Below are positions 4,827 to 5,364 of a stretch of 5,364 nt of DNA, piece by piece. This DNA is from Hyphomicrobiales bacterium (GTDB lineage: Bacteria; Pseudomonadota; Alphaproteobacteria; Rhizobiales; Rhizobiaceae): positions 1 to 5,364 of the forward strand of contig JAALLB010000137.1 of assembly GCA_011087745.1 (NCBI GenBank). Reading direction: 5' to 3'. Position numbers and translations under genes: made by a program. The notes below the pieces were generated by a model. That model was not told the DNA's origin and did no database searches. It saw nothing but the letters and a program-made list of their open reading frames with translations. Within the stretch, counting starts at the first letter, position 1. Every line of letters begins with the position of its first letter.

Positions 4827-5364
4827 ATGTCTATTAAACCAGCATTAACAGATTTACCCATCAGCACAGCTGATGAGGGATTCTATAGAGGCTTTAGCCA
4901 GATCGTGACGATCACATCCAAAATACTAATTGCAGGATTAGTCGTTTGGGCCATAGCATTTCCTGAGCAATCAGGCGCCGTACTTAACGGCATAAACAAA
5001 TTCATTCTTTCTTCCTTTGGCGCTTGGTACATCTGGACCGTTACATTATTCATCCTGATGTGTATTGCCCTGGCAATCTGGCCAACAGCGGGCAGGTTGA
5101 AGCTTGGTACAAACGCAGATGTACCTGAATTTTCTAACTTTTCCTGGTTTTCCATGATGTTCGGTGCAGGCATTGGTGTCGGCATGTTGACCTGGGCAGT
5201 TGCGGAACCTGTTTACCACTTCAATAACAATCCTGAAGTTATTCAAGGTCTAACCAATGGCGGTACTGCAGATAACATTCGCATGGCTTACAAGTGGTCC
5301 TTCCTACATTGGCTACCGCATGCACACATCTTTGCTGAAGGTGACCGGATGGGTCTTTCCATGT
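4827..5364 (+). CDS. BCCT-family betaine/choline/carnitine transporter, 5' part
   Basis: The N-terminal 179 residues of a BCCT secondary transporter of the inner membrane, which imports trimethylammonium compounds such as glycine betaine, choline or carnitine (some members take ectoine or DMSP) for osmoprotection or as nutrients. After a short cytoplasmic tail of about 30 residues come membrane segments near 33-46 (ILIAGLVVWAIAF), 67-85 (WYIWTVTLFILMCIALAIW) and 105-127. The family-defining LKLGTNADVPEFSNFSWFSMMFGAGIGVGML is present (91-121), as are WAVAEPVYHF (123-132) and the start of the next helix, KWSFLHW (156-162). Beyond His161-Trp162 the expected GLHAW-type sequence is disturbed, reading LPHAHIFAEGDRMGLSM (see findings). 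The gene runs off the window; families are usually 500-700 residues. It is divergent from the LysR gene. Substrate cannot be assigned from this part. Confidence 0.92.
   Translation, partial: MSIKPALTDLPISTADEGFYRGFSQIVTITSKILIAGLVVWAIAFPEQSGAVLNGINKFILSSFGAWYIWTVTLFILMCIALAIWPTAGRLKLGTNADVPEFSNFSWFSMMFGAGIGVGMLTWAVAEPVYHFNNNPEVIQGLTNGGTADNIRMAYKWSFLHWLPHAHIFAEGDRMGLSM
4857..4878 (+). repeat. Strong hairpin in early BCCT coding sequence
   Basis: Perfect 7-bp arms CATCAGC (4859-4865) and GCTGATG (4869-4875) around ACA. Past one bulged A (4876), CC (4857-4858) pairs with GG (4877-4878). It covers codons 11-17 (Pro-Ile-Ser-Thr-Ala-Asp-Glu), about 30 bases after the ATG, where mRNA structure could affect translation. 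It may also be chance. Confidence 0.4.

Noticed and set aside
1..5364. CRISPR array, tRNA, insertion sequence, toxin-antitoxin or defence system
   Set aside because: No regularly spaced repeats, cloverleaf-like segments, transposase frames or small paired genes were seen; all intergenic gaps are under 200 bp and are accounted for above.

Overview
The window looks like chromosomal DNA from an alphaproteobacterium, probably of the Hyphomicrobiales (Rhizobiales) side and with unusually low GC for that group (about the low to mid 40s percent by eye). The evidence is protein character: a rhizobial-type L,D-transpeptidase, a 142-residue twin-CBS protein, an ETF-ubiquinone oxidoreductase, and a family 4-like uracil-DNA glycosylase with the N-terminal helix plus proline-rich linker usual in alphaproteobacteria, divergent from the ETF-QO gene. 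The taxon is an inference; there is no rRNA or tRNA in the window.

Layout. 1-456 (+): 3' part of an L,D-transpeptidase gene, cut by the window edge. 547-975 (+): CBS-domain protein with a strong Shine-Dalgarno. 991-1018: a hairpin terminator shared by two converging genes. 1041-2741 (-): complete ETF-QO. 2742-2888: 147-bp divergent promoter region with overlapping predicted promoters. 2889-3707 (+): uracil-DNA glycosylase-like protein. 3709-4635 (-): LysR-type regulator, tail to tail with the glycosylase and separated by one base. 4636-4826: 191-bp divergent control region with several inverted repeats. 4827 to the window end (+): 5' part of a BCCT-family (betaine/choline/carnitine) transporter. 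No gene-free stretch exceeds 300 bases.

How the genes relate. Most are unrelated housekeeping functions: cell-wall crosslinking, a nucleotide-sensing CBS protein, electron entry from flavoprotein dehydrogenases into the quinone pool, and DNA repair. The one apparent functional unit is the divergent LysR regulator and BCCT transporter, whose shared control region carries a perfect 17-bp dyad of LysR-box form plus an imperfect second copy about 103 bp away. ETF-QO would take electrons from, among others, dehydrogenases of methylated-amine breakdown, so a loose metabolic link to betaine/choline uptake is possible but not shown.

I found no mobile element, CRISPR array, toxin-antitoxin pair, defence system or new multi-gene system. 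The points most worth checking are the glycosylase (its family-typical GEAPG motif reads GNASD and the four iron-sulfur cysteines are not all in place), the last 65 bases of the BCCT gene (a highly conserved helix looks scrambled by compensating indels, possibly a contig-end artefact), and the dyads of the LysR/BCCT control region.
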